Part shown: positions 63,059 through 64,000 of the stretch, in pieces
Position numbering within the stretch: position 1 is the stretch's first letter
Layout: every line of letters starts with the position of its first letter
From: Ophioceras dolichostomum
Taxonomy: Eukaryota > Ascomycota > Sordariomycetes > Magnaporthales > Ophioceraceae
Assembly (NCBI GenBank): GCA_003049485.1
Contig: PYST01000006.1
Span: 124,001-188,000, forward strand
DNA: 64,000 nucleotides
Direction: 5' to 3'
The notes under the pieces: generated by a model
Told to the model about the DNA's origin: nothing
What the model saw: the letters and a program-made list of their open reading frames with translations, nothing else
Database searches by the model: none
Position numbers and translations under genes: made by a program

Positions 63059-64000
63059 CTTGGTGCAATTGAGCAGCAAGGAAGCTGCGGGGTCGCCTGC
63101 GTTTGAGGATGCAGATAGGGACTGCTGCTACAAAACAAAATATGAGATGATTGTAGGGAAAGATAGAGAAAGGGTCTGGAAGGGCGGCGATTGAAAATAT
63201 AGCAGAGGTGGTTAGTAGCAGATGTTACTACGAGTTACAGAGAGTGTGTCGGGAGCGAAGCTGTTGGTTCCAAGATGGCCTGCGGCGAGGCCAAGCTCAG
63301 CCGGGGGGAGCTCTGTACGAGCGCTGGAGCACCCCGCTTCCTCGACTCCTCCTGATCGTCAGTGCTAACAATAATCAAGTCAGGAATAACCCAGTTGTAC
63401 GAGAGTCCCTGCCCGTCAAGCTGATCTCCCAATTCTTGCTTCCACAGGGAAATTCGTTCTGGGTGGAAGAGCCTGGACCAGGTTCTGGTTTCCCCAAATG
63501 ACTCGTCCCGATCCAGCAAAGCAGCTTCCCGTCGATGCATGAGCTTTTTAACTCTTTTATCGAGCTACCAGACAACCTACCTGGGAGGGAGCTTCTGCAT
63601 CAGGTCCAGACCGATTCCTTTCGCGGCAGTTACCTCCGCCCAAATTGGAGTTGAGGGAGGTGGTGACGTCACTGATTACCTTCTCCAACATGGTTGCCGA
63701 ATCGAGGCTCCGGGCTTCGGAGGGCTCAGGGGCTTCAACTACGAGATAAGGCGGCATGAGGGCCGCGCTAATATACCTACCACCAGGGAAGTACCTTACG
63801 CACCTAAGGTGTCCAGGGAGACAAACTCACACTGATCCGATACAAGTCGCGCTCGGTGCCGCCCGCGACTCCGTCTCCTGTTCCCATCATGAGTTGCACG
63901 TGAAGCACGTGGTGCACATGGCCAGCCGCTATGTTTCAAGTGGTCGGCCAGATAAGGTATAGGGTACGAATTTGCAAGTACCAAAAAGTACCCAGGTAGT
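63059..64000. other. Upstream region of the GH63-like gene
   Basis: No further gene is seen to the end of the window. It should contain the promoter of the GH63-like gene. CCAGGTAG at the very end and CAACCTACCTGGG (about 63572-63584) resemble degenerate copies of the dispersed repeat. Confidence 0.45.

Overview
The window is a piece of a filamentous ascomycete chromosome, most likely a Sordariomycete. Genes have short introns (about 50-290 nt) with GTRNGT donors, CTRAY-type branch points and YAG acceptors. Coding exons are GC-rich with strong third-position C/G. Several proteins are recognisable housekeeping orthologues of the ascomycete lineage. I saw no rRNA, tRNA, CRISPR, insertion sequence or intact transposon.

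Layout, left to right. RPL3 (431-2124, +) and a small conserved fungal protein (3517-4177, +) are followed by TRP2, anthranilate synthase component I (5060-6780, +), with two CPC1/GCN4-type sites in its promoter. Next come a DHA1-type MFS transporter with a poly-His tail (7549-9576, -) and a divergent pair: a myo-inositol-transporter-like MFS protein (11693-13547, -) and a membrane-anchored short-chain dehydrogenase (14319-15489, +). After a 4.8 kb non-coding stretch lies a large kinase-fold protein with degenerate catalytic motifs (20280-22926, +). Another 3.5 kb gap leads to a small predicted secreted, GPI-anchored orphan (26435-27334, +), and a 6 kb gap leads to a three-TM RGS protein of the RAX1/RgsB type (33477-35221, +).

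From 36 kb the window is gene-dense: SOF1 (nine coding exons, -), RPN6 (+), an intronless 1608-residue AT-hook protein (-), an AsaB/CmcJ/NvfI-type non-heme iron oxygenase (+), an Sds3-family protein (-), LSM1 (+), a secreted six-hairpin glycosidase (-), MOB1 (+), the mitochondrial ATP synthase OSCP subunit ATP5 (+) and a GH63-like glucosidase (-). Most neighbours are divergent or convergent. Functions are unrelated (translation, amino-acid synthesis, proteasome, mRNA decay, chromatin, mitosis, respiration), so this is a housekeeping neighbourhood with no obvious biosynthetic cluster.

The most unusual features are: (1) two candidate micro-exons, one of 6 nt (53268-53273) in the six-hairpin glycosidase and one of 3 nt (62290-62292) in the GH63-like gene, each needed to restore conserved residues; (2) a dispersed palindromic repeat built on TACCTAGGTA, found repeatedly in promoters, leaders and introns but in no coding exon; (3) the pseudokinase-like protein. 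Exon boundaries are my own reading of splice signals and frame; none is backed by transcript data.
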